A stretch of 64,000 nt of DNA from Amblyomma americanum. Lineage: Eukaryota; Arthropoda; Arachnida; Ixodida; Ixodidae. Location of the stretch: positions 154,552,599 to 154,616,598 of the forward strand of contig NC_135502.1 of the NCBI RefSeq assembly GCF_052857255.1, read 5' to 3'. Of this stretch, positions 33,439 to 44,818 are shown in pieces. The notes beneath the pieces are model-generated. The model saw nothing but the letters and a program-made list of their open reading frames with translations. It made no database searches and was not told the origin of the DNA. Every line of letters starts with the position of its first letter. Positions within the stretch are counted from its first letter, which is position 1. Made by a program: the position numbers and the translations under genes.

Positions 33439-36159
33439 CGGACGCTATCGGCACAGTCTGGTGCGTGCGCTTCACTGCAATGGAAGCAAAGAGCCTGTGC
33501 GCTTCTGCACTGTAGCAGACGGCACGAATCACCGTCTCCGGGCCCCTGTGCGCCTGCGCCGCTTAGTTTGAATGCACGCCGGATGCGCTCCGCAGAGCGC
33601 GGCCACACTGAGCCGTATTCTCATATATTCTGAACGACCCTATACACTGCTTCGTGTTCATTCATCTCGCACTTACTGCACTTTTAGTGTTTCTCTCCGC
33701 GCAGTTGAGAGTCACGCACCCAAAAACACAGAAAAGACAAACACGCAGAAGACATGCACACATGTGTAGGTTTGCTTTCCAAGAAATGCTGGAGGGTTTT
33801 AGGGTCCCTGCCTCGGATATCCATTGAGGTCAGACAATAGGCAACGGGGCCAGTTATGGGTCAGGTAGCGGCATCGCACCGCTGCCACCACTTGTTAAGA
33901 TGCAGGGTAGTGTGGTTGGGCCGGAGAGGAGATGTGGAACGATGGAAACTTGACATTTGGGAAAAACACAAAAAAGCGGGTTTACTGGCACTTTGAAGAA
34001 ACTCATATACATAATTTAGAAAAGAGCAAACAGTAAAAAATAAGGTTAATAGCATTGAGCCAACTGGATGAGCCTTGTTAAAGAGAACGCTTGTTAATTA
34101 CCCTAAGGCTCCGCCCCTTCACCAGGCGGGGGTCAATACAATATGTGGCACATTTCTTAACGATGAGAAAACTTGCATATAGCACTTAGCAAGCGGAGGC
34201 ACTCGTGAGAATGGGTGAGGGAGATTCACAGGTCCGCTGCTCTATCGCACCGTGGTGGAACCGTATTGTAAGCGGCACGTGTCTATTGAAAACACCGGTG
34301 CCACGCTGTGTTCTACAACTGCGGTGGGCTCTCTCCGGTCGGGGCGGCTCCTGTCAGACACGATTAATTACTGGAAGAAACCGTTCCCCTATTTCCGTCA
34401 TCTGTCTATCGTCGGTCGCTTCTTGCAGGGAACCAGTCAAAGGGGGAAGGTCATTTGCATCGAGCCGAACGTGGCAAGAACAGGCTCCTTACCAGCTAGT
34501 CATCCTTTTTTTGTGCAGTCGTCGGCCACCTGATGATGCCGTTGAAATTGCCGCTGCTGTTGCTGCGCCACCGCGGTTGTCCCTGTCGATGGGATCTGCA
34601 CCTTAATCCTCTTCGGCTGGAGTGCATTCCGTTCATAACAGGCCCAACACAGACGCCACCGAAAGCTCCCCATTTGACTTTCAAACAAAAGGGGTGCTGT
34701 CTACTCTTGTAAACTGAAGGGCAGCCACACAAAATAAGCAGAGATGGAGGACTAAAGCTAGTGGACCAAGCGGAAGGGAGAAAAACCTCTGAGAGGGAAT
34801 GGAAGGAGAGGAGCATGGAAAAGTATCTGGATTGCCATATATGTAACTCCCATATAATTTCTTTTATAAAAGAATTGTTTGCGGTTGGGTGCTCCGGGGA
34901 CGGTGCCTCACAACAATCTTGGTAGAGGGCATTTTCACCCAGAGGGTGGTTGGGGCACTTTAAGTAGTGGCTGCTGGCTGGCGTGCATATGTCCTCTGCC
35001 AAATTTGTTGTCCAAAATTTTTTATTCTCTACACAGGTCATTTCTATTTGACCGCTGAAGATGAAGCATAACCTTGCGTGTGCCGATTCGGTAGTTGCCA
35101 TAAAGCTTGGTGCTCGGGCCTTCTGCCACAAGTGCTCAAAATACCTGAGAAATACCGTATGCATACTTCACCTTCCATTTGACTCATCCAAAAGAGAAAT
35201 TTCCCTGTGTGGATCATCGTGCCTGCACACACAGTGCGGGGCCGACATGCAAGGCCAGATTGTAATGCCTTTCATTCGAGTGCTAGCTCTGCAGTGAAAG
35301 CGATAGCATACAGACACGACGTGCAGCTAAATTTGTACAGCACACGCACTTCAGAAAAATGTTCAACCAGCTGATATGTACGCTTGTCAAAATTATGCGT
35401 GCATTACTTGCTGGCAGCAATATTAACAGCTGGAGGGCGGCAGACTACAGTTGAGCGGAACATATCATGATTGTTTTCTGTTTACAGCCCACAGAAATAA
35501 TTTCACAAACAGAAATTGCAACTACCACAGGAGAGTCAGTATAGGCAGGGTCGATCATTGACGCCCAAGTATTTAGTGTGTAGTTAACAAATATGCAATA
35601 ATCTGAGGCTACAACATGTTGTTTGAGCAGTGCATGTGAAGTTTTTCCCTCCTCCTCCTCATCATCAGCCTCACTACACTCACAGGGCAAAAGCCTCTCC
35701 CATGTCTTTCCAATTAACCCTCCAATATGCGGTCAAATGCAAGTTTTTAGAGTGCGACTGCCCGTCACTAATGCTTTTGAGGATATCTCGAAGCTTATAT
35801 GCAGACTTCACGACAGCACACAACGCACTGAAGGACATATACTTGTGTTGTCGCCGCCGACGTATGCATCTGAGTGCAAGAGTCCGCGGCTGCCCTGAAA
35901 AACAAACGTCCTTTCTTTCGCTCCCAAGGATCAGATTTCTAACGTACGCATGCGAGCAATGAGACACAACAGCACGCAAAACAGCAGAGGGCACTCGCCT
36001 TCCGTGATCCGTGGACGGCCTTGGCGCCATGATTTTCTGTGGGCTGGTTCTGGCGGCGACCAGTTTATGTGAGCATGATGCACCTTCCTGTCAGGAGTGA
36101 ATTTTCTGGCAGCGAACAGGCACTCTGAGCGCGGCAATTTGAAAAAGCCCAATGATAAA
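33439..36159. other. intronic sequence, one long unassigned frame
   Basis: Within the presumed BEN gene intron. The minus-strand frame 34496-35164 (222 codons) is the longest here but shows no domain, is Ser/Pro/Cys-rich and has no splice context. Plus frames at 34205-34606 overlap it. 35645-35735 is an RTE LINE 3' tail (listed separately). The rest is not recognised. Confidence 0.35.
35645..35735 (-). repeat. RTE-type LINE 3'-tail fragment
   Basis: The plus strand shows CTCCTCATCATCAGCCTCAC then GCAAAAGCCTCTCCCATGTC and TTTCCAATTAACCCT. This is the same 3' end as the RTE copies at 36596 and 46553, strongly 5'-truncated. Confidence 0.75.
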
Positions 36160-36595
36160 TTAAAGATGTATAGACACCTAATTTTGGTGGCATGTTTTCT
36201 TCTCTACAATGATTCAGAAGACACTAATATGATTGAGTCATCATGTGGTGTTTGCCTGGGACCTATAAATAACCAACAATCGAATTTTTCTGTCATGCTG
36301 TCTCGGTTTCAACAGCCGAGTGAAGACTGTGACATCAGAGAGGTGATATGTAACGTGAAACATCAAAGAAATGCGATATAATTGCTGCTTGATCGCTTGA
36401 ATTCACTACAGTGCTGAAGCCAGCCTTCCTCAATGGTCAGAATGACAAATGTGGCAGCACCGATTATATTGCAGTTTTTCATGCCTCGCATGAACAATAA
36501 GCTCACTTTGAGGTCATAGTCCCGTTCAGTTCTTGAAACTGAAACAGCGCGAGAAAGAAATTCGATTATAAATAATTTAGCAGTCATGGGAGAAT

Positions 36596-37774
36596 CATCC
36601 TCATCATCCGCCTGATTACACCCACTGCAGGGTGAAGGCCTCTCCCATGTCTCTCCAATTAACCCTGTCTTGCCAGCTGCGCCCACCTTATGCCTGCAAA
36701 CTTCTTAATTTCACACGTCCACCTAACCTTCTGCCGCCCCTTGCTATGCTTTCTTTCTCTTGGAATCCCTTAAGGACCAGCAGCCATCTTACCTTCCCAT
36801 TACATGCCCCGCTCAAGCCAATTTCTTCCTCTTGATTTTGGCTAGGATGCCCTTAACCCGCGTTTGTTTCTTCAACAACTCTTCCTGCTTCCGGTCTCTT
36901 AAAGGAGTATATACACCTAATTTTGGTGGCATGTATTCTATTCTGCAATGATGCAGAAGACGCTACTATGCATGAATCACCACGTGATATTTGCCTACGA
37001 CTGTTAATAATTTATAATTGTTTTTTCCTGTCATGCTGTTTCAGTTTAGGCTTTAACAGCCGAACGATGGCTGTGACGTCAAAGAGGGCTTTTCCTTCAC
37101 GTGAGCCATAGAAAAATGTCCATTGAATCGCTGCTTCATTGTTATAATTTGCTGGAGTGCTGAAATCAGCCTTCACCAATTGCCGGAATGACAATGAATG
37201 TGCAAGCAGCGATTATATTGGTGTTTTTTAATGTATCAGGTGACGTGTAAGCACACTTTGACGTCACTGTCCTTGTTCAAGTGTTGAAGCCGAAACTGGA
37301 CGAAAAAGAAATGCGATTATAAGTTATTAAGCGGTTGTAAGAGATTACTAGCTGCTACTCCATGTAAAATAACGCCTTATGCATCATTACAAAGAAGAAA
37401 ACACGCACCCAAACGGTAGGTGTTATACTGCTTTAACGTTACGCCTATAATTTTTTTCCGTGGCTCACTGCGTTGTCCTCAACTTAAGCTGAACCCTTTT
37501 CGTTAGCCTCCAGGTTTCTGCTCCGTAGGTGGGTACTGGTAAGATACAGCTGTTGTACACTTTTCTCTTGAGGGATATTGGTAAAGTGCCATTCATTACG
37601 TGAGAGACCCTGCCATTTGCTCTTCATCGCAATCTTTTCCTTCTAGTTATTCCCTCATGATCCGGATCAGTTGTCACTATTGATACCTGCCTTAAATAGC
37701 CGTATTCCTTTACCACTTCCCTTACCTCGCTACCAATTGTGAACTGCTGTTCCCTTGCTAGACTGTTGAGAATA
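36596..37774 (-). mobile_element. 5'-truncated RTE LINE inserted in the outer MITE
   Basis: The 3' end begins ATCATCCTCATCATCCGCCT at 36596 and the 5' truncation is at about 37774. Target duplication GGAGAAT at 36589-36595 and 37775-37781. The sequence matches the RTE copy at 46553-47005. It is itself interrupted by the inner MITE (36903-37432). Confidence 0.85.
36899..37436. mobile_element. inner TTAA-flanked MITE (copy 1), 530 bp
   Basis: 36903-37432, flanked by TTAA at 36899-36902 and 37433-37436. The ends are inverted (AGGAGTATATACACCTA at the start; TAGGTGTTATACTGCT at the end). LINE sequence runs from GGTCTC straight to GTTACGCC across the insertion, so this is the youngest insertion. 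TTAA target use fits a piggyBac-type non-autonomous element, by inference. Confidence 0.9.
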
Positions 37775-38170
37775 GGAGAATACCACAAGGTAATCTATGT
37801 ATAATAATGCCTGATGCCTCATTATAAAGCAAAAACACACACCCAAAAGATAGGTGTTTATACTCCTTTAAAGCTATTTGGTGGATTACAGAATGTGGCA
37901 GCCACCAGTCACCAGTGTTACCAATCAAACCCTTTAACATCATATTTTGATCTGTTGATTCAAAATCAAGTTTTTGTGTTCTAGTTAATGGTGTTTCATT
38001 ATTTCTTTGCTCCTTATTTGGAATAATTATTTCTCGGGACTCTGACCAGGCTCAAGAAGTGTAATGTGATAGTAAACAGAATATGTTTGAAAATCCTCTG
38101 AAGTTGCCCTTTAATTTACCTTGTACATTAGTCTTTTGTAGCAAATGTGAACACATTTCATACATTGCAG

Positions 38171-38235
38171 TCTTCCACTATCATGGATCCTGCTGCACCA
38201 CAGAACATGGATTTCTTGCTGAGGTCAGCAGCCAG
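38171..38235 (+). pseudogene. duplicate BEN-gene exon copy a (broken)
   Basis: Acceptor CATACATTGCAG and donor CCAG|GTATGA bound 65 nt that match the 66-nt exon at 43662-43727 (CCTGCTGCACCACAGAA in both). The 1-nt difference breaks the frame, so if included it would not join phase 0 to phase 0. Confidence 0.55.
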
Positions 38236-38255
38236 GTATGAAAGTTTCGCATATT

Positions 38256-38633
38256 AAGACTGTAAGACAGACAAGTGGGCTTTGATGCCCCATCGGCCAG
38301 TGCTGACGAAGGAGCAAAACACAGACGGAAGACGAGGCTGACAAAGTTCAGTTTGGTGCTCAGGAGCGCTTGGCTACCGGGGTGCGCCGTGCTAACGAAG
38401 ATTGTGGCCGTCCACACTTCTTGTTTGATTTGCGTCTTTACACTGGTGGAGGGGCTGGGTGCGCCGTGCTAACAAGAAGTGTCGACGGCCACAATCTATG
38501 CTAGAACAGCGCACCTCGGTAGCCAAGTGTTCATTTGCGCCAAACTGAACTTTGTCAGCCTCGTCTTCCGCCTGTGTTTTGCTCCTTCTTCAGCACGGGA
38601 CGCTGGGGCATCAAAGCCCAATTGTCGATCTTA
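38256..38633. mobile_element. foldback element, ~165-bp arms
   Basis: The left arm (about 38268-38432) and right arm (about 38466-38630) are inverted copies: GTGGGCTTTGATGCCCC, GACGAGGCTGACAAAGTTCA, TTGGCTACCG and ATTGTGGCCGTC occur in both orientations. A ~35-bp loop carries ACACTGGTGGAGGGGCTGGG. The empty site is visible in the duplicated segment near 43755. Confidence 0.85.
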
Positions 38634-39871
38634 GGAGAATGATTTTGTAAGCTTGAAATTCATTTAGCTCTCATCCTTGGTAAATGCAGGCAAACAATCT
38701 AGAAACTGGAAACATGGGGATGAGCATCACTGCACACGTCTCAGAAATGGGAACTTTTCCGTCCAAATGATATAAAGCAGAAAAAAAAAATTGCCTGCAG
38801 AGCAGCTCTAGGCACAATTTTAACCTGTGGCAGCTCAAAGCAGCTTTGCTTAGCGATGGCTTTGCGGTTGAAATGCAGTTTTTGTTCGTGTTCTAGTTGT
38901 TGACGTTTTATTATTTTGCAGAATTATTTCTTGTAACTGAGACCAGGTTCAAGAAGTGTAATGTGATAGTAAACTCAAAGTGCCTTAAAATCCCCTGGAG
39001 ATGCCAATTAAAGGAACACTGAGGAGAAATTGAAGTTGGCTTGTATCGATAGAATATAAGCTCCTGATAACACAAATGCCACTCTTACTGAAAAACAAAG
39101 CTCTTGTAAAGTAGAAAAAAGCAAGAACCAAAATACAGGTATCGCCGCCACTGGGCAATCTCGCATGAACAAGCGTGATGACGCCATTGGACAAGAGACG
39201 CCACCTTGGAAGAATTTTCCTTCCTACAAGAAGCTGCGAATATCTGAGGCTGACAAAGGAAGGTTGCGCGGTTCAGTATTGAACTAAGTTTTGTTTTAAA
39301 ACAGATTGTGCACTTTTATCACACAAGGCAGAGAGAAAAAAGACAACCTGAATGTTTGAAGCAATGAAAGCCGATACTTGGCGGCGCCACAGGCGGTCAG
39401 GAGAGTTTCAACTTGTTATGGGGCTTCGCGTCTATGAGGTTTGTGTGCCTGATGGTTTTGTTTTCGACGCGTCTCGATTTACTAGCGCCGAACAGCAGAG
39501 GAACACCAAGTGCCGCTTCAAGTGCTAGTTAACCTTTGAAGCACCCTGTTAGGCTGGTCAGATGATTGCCGCGGTCGATGAAAAACTATTATGGCACGAT
39601 GGTTGGTGATGGTACAAGGCCGTGCGCAGTACAAAGAGCACTTGTGTCTTCGCACGCACGCCCAGCGAAACATTCCTGGCTGTGCCAGTCAACTTCACAC
39701 TACTTAACGAAAATGGTTTGTTAGAGACGGGAGATAAGGTACAAGGCAGTTAAGAAAAATATGCTGATGGCCAAGCTCTGTTAGGCCAGCATATACGTAG
39801 CGAAAGCACGGAGACTTCTGCATCAGAAGAGTGCATTCACTAGATGCGCCTTTATTCATGGTTAAACCTTG

Positions 39872-39943
39872 AGCCGTCGTGGCGGAGTGGAAGATTATCC
39901 GTCTCAATCTGCAAAGACCCTGCTTCGATTCGGAGCCTCGGCA
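39872..39943 (+). repeat. tRNA-like pol III unit in module A
   Basis: GCCGTCGTGGCGGAGTGG (box A type) and GCTTCGATTCGG (box B, one change) end in GCCTCGGCAG and then a T run. It resembles a class II (Ser/Leu-like) tRNA head with a long variable region. Stems are degraded, so it is not a functional tRNA gene. Confidence 0.55.
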
Positions 39944-41276
39944 GAGTTTTTTTTTTATTCAGTGAGTGGGCGGGGGGCTTCAGTGGTGCGCATAGAAGCC
40001 ACCACCGAATACGTTGGTTAGCGGTTAAGCGCAGGCTCTGTTACTGGGGCCGTGAGGAGAACTCTATCAATTTTGTTTTTTAGCAAAATCTCATATTTCG
40101 GCATTTCACGGCTTTATTGCCGCCTGTCTGGGAGCGAAAGATGCATTTATTTGAAAGAAATTTGGATTCAAAGTTGAAAAAGTTTTTCTTGCCACTCAGA
40201 TTCAAACTGGGGAACTTTATTACATCACGGTGCGCTCTTACGACGTTACAGGACGCAGTGACGTGGACCGTGACGTAAGCGCAGACGTGATTTCTAGCGG
40301 CTAGCGGTGTGGTCTAGCAGATGAAATGAAAGCTACTGCCACTGGACGTTGAAGGCATCTATCGGAGGTAGCTACCGTCGCTTCGTTTACGTTTGCACCG
40401 GCGTCTTTCCTGCGTTACGATGGATCCTGTTCCCTAACCTGAGGATGAAGTTCTCGCAAAAAGTCCGGCCTGCATTTATGCGAACTCAGCCGAACAGAGC
40501 GTGCGATGCTTTTGAGGGAGCAGGGTTAGGTTAGACGCCGGCGGGTTGTTTCCCCTTTCCGCCATGAGCAGCCGTTGCAAATTAAATATCATAACCCCAG
40601 TGCGGGGAGTCGCAAGGGGCCAGAACAAGGTCGGTGCGAACGGCGTGGTTGCACGGTGCAGCAGGCGGCATCGAGGTCTCCCACGGATGCAAGGGCCAGG
40701 TTATTTATTTTATTTTTTTGCCACAAAAAGAGATGGGTGCTCCAGGGCGCTTGCGTTTAAAGTTGGCGGCTTGAAAGTATTGCCCACGCTTCAATGTCTT
40801 CCGGGTGTTTCCGGCGGTACGGGGTCTACTGGATCGGGCTCTCTCGCCCACTTCCATGTACCTTCAGATGTGTACTGTGAATGGGTTAAATTAGCTCAGA
40901 GCTCGAAAAGAACAGCTCCGTCCAACTGCCGAAGCTAATGAATGACAACACGTACCTCGCCGCAGAGTTTAATCAGTCAGGCTGGGCCGGCAGCGGCTGG
41001 CGCACCCTTCGCGAAATAGAGACATGCTTAACGTCTCTGCGAGTGCGGTCAGATTGCGACGAAACCGTCGAACGCGTCGGCGATCAAGCACAGTTGGAGC
41101 ATAGAGGAACTCGGTTTGGCCGACGTTACGTCGCCATGCAGCGCGCGCGCGCATTACTCTGGAGTGCAAACGCACCTTAACAGAGCGTGCGCTTAACCGC
41201 GAACCAACGTATTCAGTGGCGGCATCTATGGGAGCCACTGAAATCCTCCGCCCACTCACTGAATAAAAAAAAACCT

Positions 41277-41349
41277 GTGCCGAGGCTCGGAATCGAACCA
41301 CGGCGTTCGTAATTTGAGGCGGAGACTCTGCCACTCCGCCACGACGGCT
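41277..41349 (-). repeat. tRNA-like pol III unit in module A'
   Basis: Minus-strand counterpart of 39872-39943 with a better box B (GGTTCGATTCC) and ends GCCGTCGTGG / CCGAGCCTCGGCA, followed by a T run after 41277. Confidence 0.6.
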
Positions 41350-43661
41350 CAAGATATAACCATGAATAAAGGCGCATCGAGTGAATGCACTCTTGCGATG
41401 CAGAAGTCTCCGCGCTCTCGTTACGTACATCCTGGCCTAACACAGCTAGGCCATCAACAATTTTCTTAACTGCCTTGTACCTCTTCTCCCGTTCCTAATA
41501 AACGATTTCCGTTAAGTAGTTTGAAGTTGACTGGCACAGCCGATAATGTTTCGCCGGCGAGGGTGCGAAGACACAAGTGCTCTTTATACTGCGAACTGCC
41601 TTGTATGATCACCGACCATCGTGCCATCATAGTTTTTCATTGACCGTGGCAATCATTTGGCCAGCCTTAACAGGCTCCTACAAAGGTTAACTAGCACTTG
41701 GAGCGGCACTTGGAGTTCCTCTGCTTTTCGGCACTTGTAAATCGAGGCGCATTAAAAACAAAACCACGAGGCACGTAAAGCTCATAGACGCGAAGCGCCA
41801 TAACAAATCGAAACTCTCCTGGCTGCCTGTGGCGCCGCCAAGCATTGGTTTCCTTTGCTTCCAACATTCGGGTTGTCTTTTGTCTGCCTTCCTGGAGTGA
41901 TAAAAGTGCGCTATCGGTTTTAAAACTAAACTTACTTCAACATCGAATCGCGCAAACTTCTTTTGTAAGCCTCAAAGATTCGCAGCTTCCATGTAAAAAG
42001 GAACATTCCTCCAAGGTGGCGTCTCTTGTCCTGTGGCGTCATCACGCTTGTACTTGCGAGATTGCCCTGTGGCGGCGATACCTGTATTTGGTGCTTGCTA
42101 TTTTCTACCTTACAAGAGCTTTGTTTTCAGTAAGAGTGGCGTTTTTGTGCTCAGGAGCTTGTATTCTATCTATACAAGGCGACCTAAATTTCTGCTCGGT
42201 GTCCCTTTAATGCGCGTTTATAGCCTGGCGTAACGCATGCACGCGCACTGCACATCGTCACGTCGGCCAAAGCGAGACCCTCTATACTCCAACTGCGCTT
42301 GACCGGTGACGCGTTCGGCGGCTTAGGCGCACTCTGACAGCACTGGTGGGGACTTGGAGCATGTCTCTATTTCGCGCCGAATGCGCTAGCTGTGCCGGCC
42401 AGACCAGACAGATTCGGTTCCGCGGCGAGATACGCGTTGTGACATCATTCAATAGCTTCGTTAGTTGGGCGGTGCTGTTCTTTTCGAGATCTCAGCTAAT
42501 TTAATCCATTCACAGTACACATCTGAAGGTACATGCAAGTGGGCAAGAGAGCCCGATCCAGTGCACCCTGTACCTCCGGAAACGCGCAGAAACCTTTGAA
42601 GCGTCGGCTTTACTTTCAAGCCGCCTACTTTAAATGCGAGCGCTCTTGATTACCCATCCGTTATTGTGGCGACAAAATAAATAAATAACCCTTGCCCTTG
42701 CAACCGTGGGGGACCTCGACGCCGCCTTCTGCACCGTGCAACCGCGAAGTTCAAGGAATCACAATCCGTTGACCCCAAATCCCCGGCCAGTCTCCGATGG
42801 GCGCGACGCGCTGACCTTGTCCTGGCCCCTCACGACTCCTTGCACTGGGGTTATGATATTTAATTTGCAATGGCTGGATAGGGAAACGACTCGCCGGCGC
42901 CTAACTGAACCGTGCTCCGTCAAAAGCATCGCACGCTCTGTGGGGCTGAGGTCACTGAAATGCAGGCCGGAGTTTTTGCGAGAACATTGTCACCGGGATC
43001 GGGAGCGGGATCCATCGAAACGCTGGCAAGACACCGGTGCAAACATAAACGAAGCAATGGTAGTGACCCCCGATAGATGCCTTCAACGTTTTGCGGTAGT
43101 AGCTTTCATTTGGGCTGCTGCTAGACCGCACCGCTAGCCGCGAAAAATCACGGAGTCTGCGTTTACGTCACATTTCACGTCACTGTGTCCTTTAACATCA
43201 TAAGAGTGCGCCGTGATGTCATAAGAGTTCCCGAGTTTGAATCGGAGTGGCGAGAAAAACTTTTTTCAACTTCGAATATAAATTTCTTTGAAATAAATGC
43301 ATCTTTCACTGCCGGGCAAGACCGGATCTATCAGATTTTGCTTACAAAAGAAATTTGAGTTCTCCTCACTGTCCCTTTATTGTACATAGTACAGTCTTGG
43401 TCAGAAGTGTTAAGGCTACAGCTTTCAGCTGCAGTGAAATCAATGTTCCTTGAATGATTCATGTAGCGGATCATTCAAAACTGTAGTCAAGCAGGAAGCT
43501 TCTGTATCGCAAGAAACCTGCTAGCATTTCAAGGTCACTCGGTCTTTAATATTGCCGTAATGGCTGTTATGCGGCTGAAGCGAAAAGCCTTTAGCCATAA
43601 GACTGCACCGACACTGTACACTACTCTTCTTGCAAATGCGAACACTTTGCACACGTTCAAG

Positions 43662-43727
43662 GCTTCCACTAGCATGGGTCCTGCTGCACCACAGAATCCA
43701 GGTGTTCTTGCTGAGGTCAATGGCCAG
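43662..43727 (+). pseudogene. BEN gene exon 3 (copy b)
   Basis: Open for 22 codons (ASTSMGPAAPQNPGVLAEVN then GQ) between acceptor GTTCAAG and donor CAG|GTACGA, phase 0 at both ends. It joins in frame to VHLGS of the next exon. The acceptor lacks a strong pyrimidine tract. Confidence 0.55.
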
Positions 43728-44420
43728 GTACGATGGCTTCTCATATTTAGAACTAGTTTGTAAGCTTGAAACGCTTTTAGCTCTCGTTCTTGGTAAGTGC
43801 AGGCAAACAATCTAGAAACTGTGGAAACGTATAGGGCGGAGGATCAGTGCACACCTCTTGGACACGTGAAATTTTCCGTCCAAATGGCATGGAGGGGAAA
43901 AAATGACCTGCACAGGAGCCCCAGGCGCAATTTGAACCTGTGACAGCACAGGAAAGCTTTGCTTAATGAAGGCTTAGATCACTAGACCATGACCACAAAC
44001 TCTCACCTTTCATGTTCTAATTAGCACAGCATCTTGTGCTAAGATTTAATTGCTGTTTTTAAATATTCATAATCTTTCATCTGTTAGTTCTGTGCTTCCG
44101 AATATTTGGCAGCATTACGGTTGCCAGGGTGCAGTGGAGCCTGAAATAGAGATAAAAAGGCTCATCTATGTTGTCAAAGGCAGCTTGATATGACTGCACA
44201 CAAACGTGACCTGGTCACCCATCGCGCAGCTCACTCCAAAGAGAGCGATGTGTCATGTTTTATCATTAGTAGCGTTTGCAAGGAAAACTTCCATTTTCGT
44301 AATGTTACATACAGGAATCCTAATGAATAGGATTTTAGCAGTTTAATTGTGGCAAATAACTCTCTCCCCAATCTGTTAAAGGGCTTTAGAGAAAGCATAT
44401 GTGCCGCTGGTTTATTGCAG

Positions 44421-44693
44421 GTCCACCTCGGGAGCAGAAATTGTCAGTGCAGAGCGGTGGCGCTGGCTTCTTTCCCGAGGTCGAGACTTCTTGTTTTGCA
44501 AGGACGCCACAACACTTTTTGGGGTTCCCCACAAAAAAGACGCTCCTTCCTAGTAATTCTCATTATCCAAAGAGCCTTAGGGGAAAGAGCGTTCGGAGAA
44601 GGAGCATCACCGGCTCAGTATGCCGGCAATTCCTTAAGGCTGGTGCCATGCAGAAGCCTCGGATGAGCTCAGAAAAACTAGCAGCCATGGGCA
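44421..44693 (+). pseudogene. BEN gene exon 4 (BEN domain, frameshifted)
   Basis: Acceptor TTTATTGCAG. Starts VHLGS; a 1-bp shift at about 44433 gives AEIVSAERWRWLLSRGRDFL and continues to a TAG near 44551. A third frame gives KSVRRRSITGSVCRQFLKAG and SSEKLAAMG up to donor GGGCA|GTAAGC (44694). The three frames together cover the core of a BEN domain. Confidence 0.65.
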
Positions 44694-44818
44694 GTAAGCC
44701 TCTATTATTTAGGTACATTTCCTGACTGACAAAGGCATTTGTTTATTTAAATGTGCATGACTTAAATACCATTATTTTTACAGCACCTGCATGTCTTCAA
44801 TTTTGTCATGAATAATAG

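Larger units (their letters stand above)
36160..37871. mobile_element. outer TTAA-flanked MITE (copy 2), split by a LINE
   Basis: The left part is 36164-36595 and the right part 37775-37867, flanked by TTAA at 36160-36163 and 37868-37871. It aligns with the inner copy at 36903-37432: shared GACACCTAATTTTGGTGGCA at the start, GACATCAGAGAGG-type middle and AGGTGTTTATACTCCTTTAA at the end. A LINE sits at 36596-37774, with GGAGAAT duplicated on both sides. Confidence 0.85.
39012..43376. mobile_element. 4.4-kb inverted-repeat complex with permuted arms
   Basis: Modules A (39012-40050), B (40055-40540) and C (40545-41175) are followed by inverted copies in the order A' (41176-42214), C' (42230-42845), B' (42850-43376). 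Modules A and B begin with the same end, AAAGGGACACTGAGGAGAA or close variants, and the same end closes A' and B'. The flanks are TTAA (39008-39011) and TTAT (43377-43380), which fits a TTAA-type target. Modules A/A' contain a tRNA-like unit. No long coding frame is recognised, so it is probably non-autonomous. Confidence 0.75.
37975..43990 (+). repeat. ~0.9-kb tandem duplication copying one exon and its intron flanks
   Basis: Block X (37975-38125) recurs at 38880-39011 (AAGAAGTGTAATGTGATAGT in both). Block Y (38126-38255 plus 38634-38875) recurs at about 43385-43990 (CTTGGTAARTGCAGGCAAAC, TTTTCCGTCCAAATG). The order X-Y-X-Y shows a tandem duplication. The foldback 38256-38633 entered the first Y, and the 39012-43376 complex sits at the boundary of the second X and Y. 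Confidence 0.75.

Noticed and set aside
34496..35164. 222-codon minus-strand frame, longest in its area
   Set aside because: No recognisable motif, overlapped by plus frames, antisense to the presumed BEN gene intron; not supported as a gene.
39872..39943. Considered as a tRNA-Ser/Leu gene
   Set aside because: Degraded box B and stems, and it is repeated inside a mobile module.
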